From positions 1 to 64,000 of the forward strand of contig NZ_CANMUA010000009.1 in NCBI RefSeq assembly GCF_947500995.1: a stretch of 64,000 bases of DNA, written 5' to 3'. Below the pieces are notes generated by a model. The model was not told where the DNA came from, did no database searches, and saw only the letters and a program-made list of their open reading frames with translations. Source of the stretch: an uncultured Serinicoccus sp. Lineage in GTDB: Bacteria; Actinomycetota; Actinomycetes; Actinomycetales; Dermatophilaceae. The translations under genes and the position numbers were made by a program. Shown here in pieces: positions 41,035 to 50,681 of the stretch (positions are counted from its first letter, which is position 1; each line of letters begins with the position of its first letter).

Positions 41035-42032
41035 CCCGGGCCGCCATCTTCGGCGCCGGGAGCTGGGGGACGGCCTTCGCGCAGGTCCTCGCGGACGCCG
41101 GAGCCGAGCGGGTGACCCTCTGGGCGCGCCGCCCGGAGGTGGCCCGACAGGTGCGCGAGGAGCACCGCAACCCCGACTACCTGCCGGACGTCGAGCTCGG
41201 GTCCGTCGTGACGGCCACCGCCGACCCGCGCGAGGCCGCGGAGGGGGCCGACCTCGTCGTGCTCGCGGTGCCCAGCCAGAGCCTGCAGGACAACCTCGAC
41301 GGCTGGGGCGCCCACCTGCCGGCCGGGGCCCCCGTGGTGTCGCTCATGAAGGGCATCGAGCTCGGCACCGGGCGCCGGATGAGCGAGGTCATCGTGGCCA
41401 GCGGCATCGAGGAGCACCGCGTCGTGGTCGTCACCGGCCCCAACCTCAGCCGGGAGATCGCCGCCCGCCAGCCGGCGGCCAGCGTCGTCGCCGGGACCGA
41501 CCACGCGACGGCCGACCGGGTCGCGGCCGCCGTGATGACGCCCTACTTCCGGCCCTACACCCAGACCGACGTCGTGGGTGCCGAGCTCGGGGGCGCGGTG
41601 AAGAACGTCATCGCCCTCGCCGTCGGCATGGCGGAAGGGCTCGGCTACGGCGACAACACCAAGTCCAGCCTCATCACCCGGGGCCTGGCCGAGACCGCCC
41701 GCCTGGGGCAGGCGCTCGGCGCGGACCCGGCGACCCTCATGGGGCTGGCCGGGGTCGGCGACCTCATCGCGACGTGCATGTCGCCGCTGTCGCGCAACCA
41801 CCGGGTGGGCGTGGCCCTCGGGCAGGGCCGCACGGTCGCCGAGATCCTCGCCGTCCCGCACCAGACGGCCGAGGGCGTGAAGTCCTGCCGCAGCGTCGTC
41901 GAGCTCGGCGCCCGGCACGGGGTGGAGATGCCGATCTGCCAGGGCGTCAGCGCCGTGGTGGACGGGTCGGTCACCCCGGAGCGGCTGACCGGTGAGCTCA
42001 TGACCCGGGCCCGCAAGCACGAGCGTCACTGA
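41031..42032 (+). CDS. gpsA: Glycerol-3-phosphate dehydrogenase [NAD(P)+]
   Basis: A 333-residue enzyme that reduces dihydroxyacetone phosphate to glycerol-3-phosphate. The N-terminal GAGSWGTAFA binds NAD(P)H; VTGPNLSREIA, the lysine in GAVKNVIALA and GLAGVGDLIATC are family motifs. GTG 41031 overlaps plsC by 4 bp. Product and neighbour together supply phospholipid head precursors. Confidence 0.96.
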   Translation: MTRAAIFGAGSWGTAFAQVLADAGAERVTLWARRPEVARQVREEHRNPDYLPDVELGSVVTATADPREAAEGADLVVLAVPSQSLQDNLDGWGAHLPAGAPVVSLMKGIELGTGRRMSEVIVASGIEEHRVVVVTGPNLSREIAARQPAASVVAGTDHATADRVAAAVMTPYFRPYTQTDVVGAELGGAVKNVIALAVGMAEGLGYGDNTKSSLITRGLAETARLGQALGADPATLMGLAGVGDLIATCMSPLSRNHRVGVALGQGRTVAEILAVPHQTAEGVKSCRSVVELGARHGVEMPICQGVSAVVDGSVTPERLTGELMTRARKHERH

Positions 42033-42073
42033 GCGGCGTGCGCGTCCTGCGCGGGCGCCCGTACCACCTTGGT

Positions 42074-42079
42074 TAGGCT
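42074..42079 (+). promoter_or_regulatory. -10 box TAGGCT of ddl
   Basis: TAGGCT ends 8 nt before ATG 42088, suggesting a leaderless ddl transcript. Confidence 0.5.
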
Positions 42080-42087
42080 CGGCGGCG

Positions 42088-43221
<1,134 letters not shown>

Positions 43222-43223
43222 GC

Positions 43224-43703
43224 TCAGCCATCGGCCGAGGAGCACTCCCCGAGGGTCTGCGGCACCGCCTCGGCGGCCTCGCCGAAGGGAGGCAGCAGCA
43301 GGGGGTGGCTGTCGTAGTCCGCCGGGACCAGCACCTCCAGCGCCGGCTCGCGCCCGTAGGTCGTGAACATCGTGCCGCCGTCGTCGAGCTGGGTGGCCAC
43401 CCAGTCGACGCCGTTGACGTCGATGCACGGGTCGGTGGTCGGCCCGGGCGGCGGCTTGCCGCAGCGCGCGACGATGGGCGGGTCCCCCCAGGCCGCCACC
43501 CCCTCGGACTGCACGGCCGTGACCCGCGCCTCGTACGGCCCGATCGTGCTGGGCCAGTGGCGCGCCACCTCCTGGCACGGCGCGGAGTCGGCGGCGTCGA
43601 AGGGCACCGCCCGCACCGCCTCGTCGCCGCACCCGCCCAGCAGGAGCGCCACGACGATGGCGGTGGCGGGCAGGAGGCCCCTCAGAGCTCGACGACCGTG
43701 CAC
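43224..43703 (-). CDS. DUF3515 lipoprotein
   Basis: A 159-residue secreted lipoprotein. A basic N-terminus and hydrophobic stretch end in LLLGGC, the lipobox. Mature protein has cysteines in APCQEV, ARCGK, DPCID and GECSS, so disulphides are likely. DUF3515 is actinobacterial and of unknown function, often between ddl and thiL. GTG 43703 lies 22 bp inside the upstream Lrp-type gene. Confidence 0.85.
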   Translation of the reverse strand: MHGRRALRGLLPATAIVVALLLGGCGDEAVRAVPFDAADSAPCQEVARHWPSTIGPYEARVTAVQSEGVAAWGDPPIVARCGKPPPGPTTDPCIDVNGVDWVATQLDDGGTMFTTYGREPALEVLVPADYDSHPLLLPPFGEAAEAVPQTLGECSSADG

Positions 43704-43915
43704 GTCGTCGTGCGGGTGATGTCGGGGACCTCGAGGACGCGGGCGATCACCCCGCGGCCGAGCTCGGCGACCGTGGGCGCCTGCACGACGGCGATGACGT
43801 CGTAGGGCCCGGCGACGTCCTCGGCGCTCACCACCCCCGCGAGGCCCCGGAGGGTGCGGGTGACCTGCGCGGACGCCCCGACCTGGGTCTGGACGAGCAT
43901 GTATGCCTTGACCAC
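43682..43915 (-). CDS. Stand-alone Lrp/AsnC ligand-binding (RAM) domain protein
   Basis: A 77-residue protein consisting only of the RAM fold of Lrp regulators (AYMLVQTQVG, GPYDVIAVVQA, ITRTTTCTVVEL), with no helix-turn-helix. Such stand-alone RAM proteins bind amino acids or modify regulators. GTG 43915 has an AGGAGGAA site. It is first in a two-gene unit with DUF3515 and divergent from thiL. Confidence 0.9.
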   Translation of the reverse strand: MVKAYMLVQTQVGASAQVTRTLRGLAGVVSAEDVAGPYDVIAVVQAPTVAELGRGVIARVLEVPDITRTTTCTVVEL

Positions 43916-43950
43916 GGCTTCCTCCTGATCCGGCTCGGTGGGTGGGAGGC

Positions 43951-43956
43951 TACCGT
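43951..43956 (+). promoter_or_regulatory. -10 box TACCGT of thiL
   Basis: TACCGT ends 6 nt before GTG 43963. Confidence 0.4.
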
Positions 43957-43962
43957 GCGGGG

Positions 43963-44985
43963 GTGGACGCGAGCGAGGACGGTGGACGGGCGGGTCCCGG
44001 TGGCGGCGCGAGGACCGGGCCGGTGCTCGGGGAGGTGGGGGAGCGGGGCGTCCTCGCCGAGGTCTTCGCCGCCCTCGCCGACCAGCCGGCCGACGGCGTG
44101 CTCGTAGGTCCGGGCGACGACACGGCATACCTGCGGGCGCGGCGGGGAGCGGTGCTCGCGACCACGGACACCATGGTGCTCGGTCAGGACTGGCGCGACG
44201 ACTGGTCGACACCGCAGGACGTGGGGGTCAAGGCCACCACCCAGAACCTCGCCGACATCGCCTCGATGGGGGGAGCGGGCACCGGTCTGCTCGTCACCCT
44301 CGCGGCGCACCCGCGGCTGCCCCTGGCCTGGGCGCGCGGCCTCGCGGAGGGTCTGGCGTGGGCGTCGCGACGCAGCGGCGTCCCGGTCGTCGGGGGCGAC
44401 CTCAGCGCGGCGCCGGCCGGCGTGGTGATGCTCGGCGTCACCGCGCTGGGCGAGCTGCCGGACGGGGTGGAGCACCCGGTCCTGCGCGACGGCGCCCGTC
44501 CGGGCGACGTGCTCGCCGTCTCCGGGCCGCTGGGCCGCTCGGGGGCCGGGCTCGCGCAGCTGCTCGACGGGCGCGCCGAGGGGCCGTGGGTGGACTACCA
44601 CCGGCGCCCCTGGACCGACCTGGGGCAGGGACCGCGGGCCGCGCTCGCGGGGGCGTCGTCGATGATCGACGTGTCTGACGGGCTGGTCCGCGACGCCGAC
44701 CGGGTGGCCCGCGCCAGCGACGTGCGGATCGACCTGCGGCCCGGGGCGGTGGACGTCCTCGCCGCCGGCCTCGACGGGGTGCCCGCCGAGGCCGCCCGCC
44801 GGGCGGTGCTCGGGGGCGGGGAGGAGCACGTGCTGCTCGCCACCTTCGCCCCCGACGCCGTGCCGTCCGGGTGGGTGCCCCTCGGTGACGTGGAAGCGTG
44901 CGGCCGGGGCGAGGCTGCCGGGGTGTGGCTCGGTCCGGACCGCCTCGACCCGGCCCGAGGGGGCTGGGACCACTACGGCGGGTGA
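43963..44985 (+). CDS. thiL: Thiamine-monophosphate kinase
   Basis: A 340-residue AIR-synthase-fold kinase that makes thiamine diphosphate. Motifs: VGPGDDTAYL, the DWSTPQDVGVKATTQNLADIASMG region with metal aspartates, VVGGDLSAA and MIDVSDGLVRDADR. GTG 43963 is the start. A strong hairpin follows at 45006. Divergent from the RAM-domain gene. Confidence 0.95.
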   Translation: MDASEDGGRAGPGGGARTGPVLGEVGERGVLAEVFAALADQPADGVLVGPGDDTAYLRARRGAVLATTDTMVLGQDWRDDWSTPQDVGVKATTQNLADIASMGGAGTGLLVTLAAHPRLPLAWARGLAEGLAWASRRSGVPVVGGDLSAAPAGVVMLGVTALGELPDGVEHPVLRDGARPGDVLAVSGPLGRSGAGLAQLLDGRAEGPWVDYHRRPWTDLGQGPRAALAGASSMIDVSDGLVRDADRVARASDVRIDLRPGAVDVLAAGLDGVPAEAARRAVLGGGEEHVLLATFAPDAVPSGWVPLGDVEACGRGEAAGVWLGPDRLDPARGGWDHYGG

Positions 44986-45005
44986 GGGGGGCGACGGGAA
45001 CGACG

Positions 45006-45039
45006 GAGCCGACGGCACCCTGGAGGGTGCCGCCGGCTC
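45006..45039. terminator. Bidirectional terminator between thiL and rpmB
   Basis: A 34-nt dyad: GAGCCG-A-CGGCACCCT against AGGGTGCCG-C-CGGCTC, with one mismatch and a minimal loop. It lies between convergent genes, 20 bp after thiL. Confidence 0.8.
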
Positions 45040-45061
45040 ACGAGCCTGCCGAGAGGAAAGG

Positions 45062-45247
45062 TCAGCGGGTGACCTTGCCCGCCTTCAGGCAGGAGGTGCA
45101 GACGTTGAGTCGCTTCGAGGTGCCGCCGATGGTGGTGCGCACGCGCTGGATGTTGGGGTTCCAACGGCGCTTCGTGCGGCGGTGCGAGTGCGAGATGCTG
45201 TGACCGAAGCTCGGTCCCTTGGCGCAGACGTCGCAAGTGGCAGCCAC
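45062..45247 (-). CDS. rpmB: 50S ribosomal protein L28
   Basis: A 61-residue L28 with [12 protein letters not shown], the [15 protein letters not shown] basic stretch and CTSCLKAGK. The two CxxC pairs suggest the zinc-binding form. It lies alone, divergent from the DAK2/YloV gene across the 277-bp spacer that contains the 22-bp array. Confidence 0.96.
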   Translation of the reverse strand: MAATCDVCAKGPSFGHSISHSHRRTKRRWNPNIQRVRTTIGGTSKRLNVCTSCLKAGKVTR

Positions 45248-45375
45248 GGTGTTCTCCTGAAGGTCGTCCGGTGAGAGGTCGAAGGCCCGCGGCGTCGAGG
45301 CGCGCAGGCAACCGGAACAGCGTACCGGACGGCGCTCGCGGCGCCCAAATCCCGGCGTAGGTGCGTCGGTCGACG

Positions 45376-45485
45376 CTGCGCACGCGTTCGGAGGGCGCTG
45401 AGCGGACGTCCTGTGCGGGCTGAGCGCGCGTCCGGACGGCGCTGAGCGGACGTCCTGTGCGGCCTGAGCACGCGTCCTGTGCGGG
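45376..45485. repeat. 22-bp tandem repeat array, five units
   Basis: Five consecutive 22-bp units start at 45376, 45398, 45420, 45442 and 45464. The pattern is CTGAGCGGACGTCCTGTGCGG plus one base, with variants. The reverse complement equals the family of the 29385-29450 array. It lies between divergent rpmB and yloV, just before the yloV promoter. Confidence 0.82.
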
Positions 45486-45512
45486 GCTGCGGGGGTCGTC
45501 GGGGGCGGGCAC

Positions 45513-45518
45513 TAGGTT
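45513..45518 (+). promoter_or_regulatory. -10 box TAGGTT of the DAK2/YloV gene
   Basis: TAGGTT ends 6 nt before GTG 45525. Confidence 0.45.
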
Positions 45519-45524
45519 GGGGGC

Positions 45525-47207
45525 GTGCCCGGACCAGCCCTCGACCTCGCGACCGCCCGCCGGTGGGCGATGACGGCGCGGCTGTCCCTGGCCGCGGCGC
45601 GCGAGCAGATCGACGCGCTCAACGTCTTCCCGGTGGCCGACGGCGACACCGGCACCAACATGTTCCTCACCCTCGACGGGGCCCTGGAGCACGTCCGGGT
45701 GCAGGTCGAGCTCGGTGAGGACACCGGGGGGCTGCGGGACGGGCTGCACCTCATCGCCCGCGGGATGCTGCTGGCCGCCCGGGGCAACTCGGGGGTCATC
45801 CTGGCCCAGCTCGCCCGGGGGCTGGCGGACGCCGTCGGCCCCGACGTCGAGGCGGTCGGCCCCGAGGAGGTCGCCGCGGCCTTCGAGCAGGCGGCACGCA
45901 GCGCCTGGGACGCCTTGGCGACACCGGTGGAGGGGACCATCCTCACCGTCGCCAGGGCTGCCGCCCAGGGTGCGCGAGGGGCGGTGCAGGCGGGGGAGGG
46001 CGACGTCGCCGAGGTGGTCGCGGCCGCCCTGGGCGCGGCCCAGGACGCGCTCGCCCGCACCCCCGAGCAGCTCGCCGAGCTGCGCGACGCCGGGGTCGTG
46101 GACGCCGGTGGGGCCGGGCTGGTGCTGGTCGTGGAGGCGCTGCACAGCGTGCTTCTCGACCTGCCGGCCGGCTCCGACGGCGAGGTCCCCGGCTGGTGGT
46201 CGACCGGCACCGGGCCGCCCGCTCGCGTGGGGTCGGAGGAGGCCGGCGGGACCGTCGAGGTCATGTTCCTGCTGACCGGCAGCGACCCGGAGCGCGCCGC
46301 GCGGCTGCGCGCCCACCTCACGCACGTGGGCGACTCCGTGGCCGTGGCCGGCGGGCCGCACGACTACCAGGTGCACGTCCACCTCGACGACCCCTCGGCC
46401 GCGCTCGAGGCCGGGGGACTGGCCGGTGTCGTGAGCGACGTCCGGCACACCTCCCTCAGCGGCGACGCGGCGGCCCACGGCGCGGGGGGCGACCCTCACT
46501 GCGGGGGCCCCTCCGGCGGCGGCTCGGCCGGCCTGCCCACCGGCCTCCAGGTGGTCAGCTGCGTGCTCGGTGACGGCGTGGCCGAGCTCATGGCGTCGGC
46601 CGGCGCGGTCCTCGTGCCCAGCGGGCCGCGGCGTCGCGCGTCGGCCGGCCAGCTCCTCGCCGCCATCCGGGCCTGCGAGTCCGAGGGGTTGCTGGTGCTC
46701 CCCAACGACGAGGACATGGTCATGGTGGCGCGGGCCGCGGCCGCGGAGGCGCGGCGCGAGGGTCTGGTGGTCGAGGTGGTGCCCACCCGCTCGCTGCCCG
46801 AGGGGCTGGCCGCCCTGGCCGTCCTGGACCCGGACGGGCGCCTCGAGGGTGCCGCGCGCGCGATGCGGGAGGCCGCCGGCGGGGTGCACGGCGGCGCGCT
46901 GACCCGGGCCGACCGCGGCGCCGAGACCCCCGTCGGTCCGTGCCGGCCCGGCCAGTGGCTCGGGATCGTCGACCACGCCATCGTCGCCGTCGAGGACGCC
47001 CTGGCGCCGGCCGCCGAGGCGGTGCTCGACACCCTCTGGCACCCCGGGGTCGAGCTGGTCACCGTGCTGCTCGGCGAGGGGGGCGACGCGCAGGTGCGTG
47101 CCGAGGTCGAGCGGCAGCTGACCGGGCGGACGGCCGGCACCGAGGCCGAGCTCTCCGTCCTGGACGGGGGGCAGCCGACCTACGCCGTGCTGATCGGGGT
47201 CGAGTGA
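45525..47207 (+). CDS. DAK2/DegV-type protein (YloV/FakA-like)
   Basis: A 560-residue protein. The N-terminal DAK2 ATP-binding domain shows NVFPVADGDTGTNM and ARGNSGVILAQLARG, as in fatty acid kinase FakA. The C-terminal half has the DegV-like/YloV regions. FakA phosphorylates FakB-bound fatty acids for phospholipid synthesis. It overlaps recG by 1 bp, the usual actinobacterial order. A histidine/glycine-rich insert lies around 320-340. Substrate not proven. Confidence 0.9.
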   Translation: MPGPALDLATARRWAMTARLSLAAAREQIDALNVFPVADGDTGTNMFLTLDGALEHVRVQVELGEDTGGLRDGLHLIARGMLLAARGNSGVILAQLARGLADAVGPDVEAVGPEEVAAAFEQAARSAWDALATPVEGTILTVARAAAQGARGAVQAGEGDVAEVVAAALGAAQDALARTPEQLAELRDAGVVDAGGAGLVLVVEALHSVLLDLPAGSDGEVPGWWSTGTGPPARVGSEEAGGTVEVMFLLTGSDPERAARLRAHLTHVGDSVAVAGGPHDYQVHVHLDDPSAALEAGGLAGVVSDVRHTSLSGDAAAHGAGGDPHCGGPSGGGSAGLPTGLQVVSCVLGDGVAELMASAGAVLVPSGPRRRASAGQLLAAIRACESEGLLVLPNDEDMVMVARAAAAEARREGLVVEVVPTRSLPEGLAALAVLDPDGRLEGAARAMREAAGGVHGGALTRADRGAETPVGPCRPGQWLGIVDHAIVAVEDALAPAAEAVLDTLWHPGVELVTVLLGEGGDAQVRAEVERQLTGRTAGTEAELSVLDGGQPTYAVLIGVE

Positions 47208-49501
47208 TGGCGCAGCGGCACCTGCGCGCCGTGGCGGACGGCGACCTCAACCCCCTGGACATCGGCCTGCGCGACGTCGTCGGGACCAGCGCCCGGATCC
47301 TCGAGCGGGCGCGCGGCATCCGCACCGTGGGGCAGCTGCTCGACTGGCTGCCCCGGACCTACCTCGACCCCACCCGCCCCACCGCCTTCCGCGACCTGCC
47401 GCACGGGGAGGACGTCGTCGTGGTGGGGACGGTCCGGGCCGCGACGACGCACCAGATGCGCAACCGCCGGGGCCGCAGGCTCGTCGTGGAGGTCGCCGAC
47501 GACGCCGGCGGCACGATCGAGCTGACCTTCTTCAAGCCCTTCGGCCACCAGGAACGACTGCGGCCCGGGGTGCGGGTGGTGTGCTCGGGCCAGGTCGGGG
47601 TGTGGCGCGAGACCCTCCAGCTCACCCACCCGGACTACGCCACCCTGGGTGAGGACGGCGAGGGCGGCGCGCAGTGGCTGCTGGACGGGCTGGTCCCGGT
47701 CTACACGGCCACCAAGGGCCTGTCGCCGATCGTCCACGGCCAGTGCCTCGAGCTGGTCCTGCACCACGTGGAGCAGCTGCGCGACCCCGTCCCGGAGGAG
47801 GTGCGCCGGGAGGTGGGGCTTCCGGGGCTGCTCGAGGCCTACCGCCTGGTGCACCGGCCGCGCACCGAGGCCGAGCACCGCCACGGCCGCTGGCGGCTGA
47901 AGTTCACCGAGGCGTTTACGGTGCAGGCCCAGCTCGCCCGGGTCCGCCGCTCCGCCGAGGCCGTGCCCGCCAGCCCCCGCGTCCCGGCCGTGGACGGCCT
48001 CGGGACCCGGCTGCGGCACCGGCTCCCCTTCGAGCTCACCGAGGGGCAGGAGACCGTGCTGGCCGAGCTCCTCGACGACCTGGCCCGGACGGTCCCGATG
48101 CACCGCCTGCTCCAGGGCGAGGTCGGCTCCGGCAAGACGGTCCTCGCCCTGCTCGCCATGCTGGCCGTCGTCGACTCGGGCGGGCAGGCGGCGCTGCTGG
48201 CGCCCACCGAGGTCCTCGCGGCCCAGCACCACCGGTCCATGTCCCAGATGCTCGGCCCGATCGCCGAGGCCGGGCTCCTGGGGGGTCTGGCCGAGGGCAC
48301 CCGGATCAGCCTGCTCACCGGCAGCCAGTCGACCGCGGAACGCCGCACGTCGCTGCTCGCGGCGGCCTCGGGGGAGGCCGGCATCGTCATCGGCACCCAC
48401 GCGCTCATCCAGGAGCACGTGCAGTTCGCCGACCTGGCCATGGTGGTCGTCGACGAGCAGCACCGCTTCGGCGTGGAGCAGCGTGACGCGTTGCGCGCCA
48501 AGGCGCCCGGAGGCACCGCCCCGCACGTCCTCGTCATGACCGCGACCCCGATACCGCGGACCGTGGCGATGACCGTCTACGGCGACATGGAGATCTCCAC
48601 GCTGCGCGAGCTGCCCGGCGGCCGCCGCCCCATCCACACCTTCGTCGTCGACGGCCAGCGCCCCGACTGGGTGCGCCGCACGTGGGAGCGGGTCGCCGAG
48701 GAGGTCCGCGGAGGCGGGCAGGTCTATGTCGTGTGCCCGCGGATCGGCGACGTCGACGACCCGGACCTGCCCGGCACGGGAGGGGCTGGGCCCGGGCTCC
48801 CCACGGGTGCCGGGTCGGGAGGCGCCACCGGAGACGACGGCGCCGACCTGCTCGGGGCGCCGGACGTGCCGGGGGCGGTCCCGCCCGCCCTCCACGGCGT
48901 GCACCAGGTGGCGCGCTGCCTCCGGGGGCTGGCCGCGACGAGCGACCTGACCATCGAGATCCTGCACGGCCGCATGCCCGCCGAGGAGAAGGACGCCGTC
49001 ATGGTGGCCTTCGCGGCGGGGCGCGTCGACGTGGTCGTCTCCACCACCGTCATCGAGGTGGGCGTGGACGTCCCCGACGCGACCACCATGGTGCTGCTGG
49101 ACGCCGACCGGTTCGGCATCTCCCAGCTGCACCAGCTGCGGGGACGGGTGGGCCGGGGCGGCCGGCCGGGGCTGGCGCTGCTGCTCACCCAGGGGGAGGG
49201 GGTCGACCCGGCCGCCGTGGAGCGGCTGGAGCGGGTGGCGGCGACCACCGACGGTTTCGAGCTGGCCCGGCTGGACCTGGAGAGCCGCCGCGAGGGCGAC
49301 GTGCTCGGGGCCAGCCAGAGCGGGGGGCGCAGCGGGCTGCGCTTCCTGCGCCTGGCCCGGGACGAGGACCTCATCGTCCAGGCGCACGAGGCCGCGTGGC
49401 GCACGGTCGAGGCCGACCCCGAGCTGGAACGGCACCCCGAGCTCCTCGAGGCCCTCACCCGGCTCGACGCCGCCCGGGCGGCCTTCCTGGAGCGGGGGTG
49501 A
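47207..49501 (+). CDS. recG: ATP-dependent DNA helicase RecG
   Basis: A 764-residue helicase that regresses stalled forks. The N-terminal wedge/OB domain (about 1-240) is followed by helicase motifs I GEVGSGKTVLAL, II VVDEQHRFG, III TATPIPRT, V EVGVDVPDAT and VI QLRGRVGRGG. A Gly/Pro/Asp-rich insert of about 35 residues lies at roughly 518-560 (near 48770-48880), between the helicase motifs. Start ATG 47207 overlaps yloV's stop by one base. Confidence 0.95.
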   Translation: MAQRHLRAVADGDLNPLDIGLRDVVGTSARILERARGIRTVGQLLDWLPRTYLDPTRPTAFRDLPHGEDVVVVGTVRAATTHQMRNRRGRRLVVEVADDAGGTIELTFFKPFGHQERLRPGVRVVCSGQVGVWRETLQLTHPDYATLGEDGEGGAQWLLDGLVPVYTATKGLSPIVHGQCLELVLHHVEQLRDPVPEEVRREVGLPGLLEAYRLVHRPRTEAEHRHGRWRLKFTEAFTVQAQLARVRRSAEAVPASPRVPAVDGLGTRLRHRLPFELTEGQETVLAELLDDLARTVPMHRLLQGEVGSGKTVLALLAMLAVVDSGGQAALLAPTEVLAAQHHRSMSQMLGPIAEAGLLGGLAEGTRISLLTGSQSTAERRTSLLAAASGEAGIVIGTHALIQEHVQFADLAMVVVDEQHRFGVEQRDALRAKAPGGTAPHVLVMTATPIPRTVAMTVYGDMEISTLRELPGGRRPIHTFVVDGQRPDWVRRTWERVAEEVRGGGQVYVVCPRIGDVDDPDLPGTGGAGPGLPTGAGSGGATGDDGADLLGAPDVPGAVPPALHGVHQVARCLRGLAATSDLTIEILHGRMPAEEKDAVMVAFAAGRVDVVVSTTVIEVGVDVPDATTMVLLDADRFGISQLHQLRGRVGRGGRPGLALLLTQGEGVDPAAVERLERVAATTDGFELARLDLESRREGDVLGASQSGGRSGLRFLRLARDEDLIVQAHEAAWRTVEADPELERHPELLEALTRLDAARAAFLERG

Positions 49502-49505
49502 GCCG

Positions 49506-50075
49506 ATGACCCGCATCATCGCCGGGACCGCCGGTGGGCGCAGCCTGCACACCCCGCGAGGCGCGCTCACCCGGCCCACCACCGACCGGGTGCGCGAGGC
49601 GGTGTTCTCCCGCATCGAGGCGCTGCTCGACCTCCAGGGCTGCGCGGTGCTCGACCTCTTCGCCGGGTCGGGTGCCCTCGGGCTCGAGGCGGTCTCCCGC
49701 GGCGGGGGTCGCCTCCTGGCGGTGGAACGCCACCGGGCGACCGCCCGGCTCGTCGAGCGCAACGCGGCCGAGCTGGGGCTCGCGGGGGTCGAGGTGCGGA
49801 CGGCCCCCGTGGCCCAGGTGCTGAGGGCCGGGCCGCAGGGCGAGGTCTTCCACCTGGCGCTGCTGGACCCGCCGTACGACCTGGGGGAGGCCGAGCTCGG
49901 CGAGGTGCTGGCCGCGCTCGTCCCCTGGCTGGACCCGGACGGGCTCGTGGTCCTGGAGCGCAGCGCCCGTTCCCCGCAGCCGGACTGGCCCCCCGGGCTG
50001 GCCCACCTCGACACCCGCCGCTACGGCGAGACCGCCGTGCACCTCGCGGAGCCCGCCACCCCGGCGAGCGCCTGA
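49506..50075 (+). CDS. rsmD: 16S rRNA (guanine966-N2)-methyltransferase
   Basis: A 189-residue Rossmann methyltransferase. SAM-binding motif DLFAGSGALGLEA and catalytic LLDPPYD are present, and the N-terminus TRIIAGTAGGR is the family start. It modifies G966 of 16S rRNA. It is 4 bp after recG. A hemerythrin gene separates it from coaD, which otherwise follows directly in many genomes. Confidence 0.94.
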   Translation: MTRIIAGTAGGRSLHTPRGALTRPTTDRVREAVFSRIEALLDLQGCAVLDLFAGSGALGLEAVSRGGGRLLAVERHRATARLVERNAAELGLAGVEVRTAPVAQVLRAGPQGEVFHLALLDPPYDLGEAELGEVLAALVPWLDPDGLVVLERSARSPQPDWPPGLAHLDTRRYGETAVHLAEPATPASA

Positions 50076-50100
50076 GCCGGCCGTTTGCCAGGATCGGCCC

Positions 50101-50643
50101 ATGACCTCATACACGATCCCCCGACCCGTCTCCGGTGACGTCGTCGACCTCTTCCTGGCCGACCACCGCCTCTTCGAGGAGCTCATGCGCGACCTGCGCG
50201 ACAGCAGCTCGGACCGTGAGTCCGCCCGCCAGGCCTTCGCCGCGGTCCTCGTCGCGCACGGCGAGGCCGAGGAGGAGAAGGTCTACCCCCGGCTGCGTCG
50301 CAAGGAGGCGATCGACGAGCACGAGGCCGAGCACGGCGAGGAGGAGCACGCCGAGATCAACCGCGCGCTGCTCGACCTGCTCGAGTGCGCCGGCACCGAC
50401 ACCCAGAAGTTCGCAGACGCGGTCGAGGCGATGAACGAGGTGCTGCAGCACCACCTGACCGAGGAGGAGCTGACCATCCTCAACCCGGCCCGCGAGGAGG
50501 TCTCCGAGCAGGACCGCGCGGACCTGGGGGCGGCCTTCCTGGAGGTCCGGGGGCGCCACCTCGACCAGGGGGTCGGCATCGACCAGGTGCGCGCGCTGGT
50601 CGAGCAGGCCGAGAAGGACGGGCTGCTCGACGACGAGGACTGA
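50101..50643 (+). CDS. Hemerythrin-like domain protein
   Basis: A 180-residue four-helix protein. Ligand-type residues for a di-iron site occur as H in FLADHRLFE, H-x3-E in VAHGEAEEE, H-x4-E-x-E type in EHEAEHGEEEH and LQHHLTEEE. It may bind O2, NO or iron. C-terminal 40 residues are acidic. It stands between rsmD and coaD as an insertion in an otherwise conserved order. Specific function unknown. Confidence 0.88.
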   Translation: MTSYTIPRPVSGDVVDLFLADHRLFEELMRDLRDSSSDRESARQAFAAVLVAHGEAEEEKVYPRLRRKEAIDEHEAEHGEEEHAEINRALLDLLECAGTDTQKFADAVEAMNEVLQHHLTEEELTILNPAREEVSEQDRADLGAAFLEVRGRHLDQGVGIDQVRALVEQAEKDGLLDDED

Positions 50644-50669
50644 GCCGCGGTCGTGGGACGCGCCGACAG

Positions 50670-50675
50670 TAGGCT
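50670..50675 (+). promoter_or_regulatory. -10 box TAGGCT of coaD
   Basis: TAGGCT ends 6 nt before ATG 50682, consistent with a leaderless mRNA. Confidence 0.5.
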
Positions 50676-50681
50676 CCGGGC

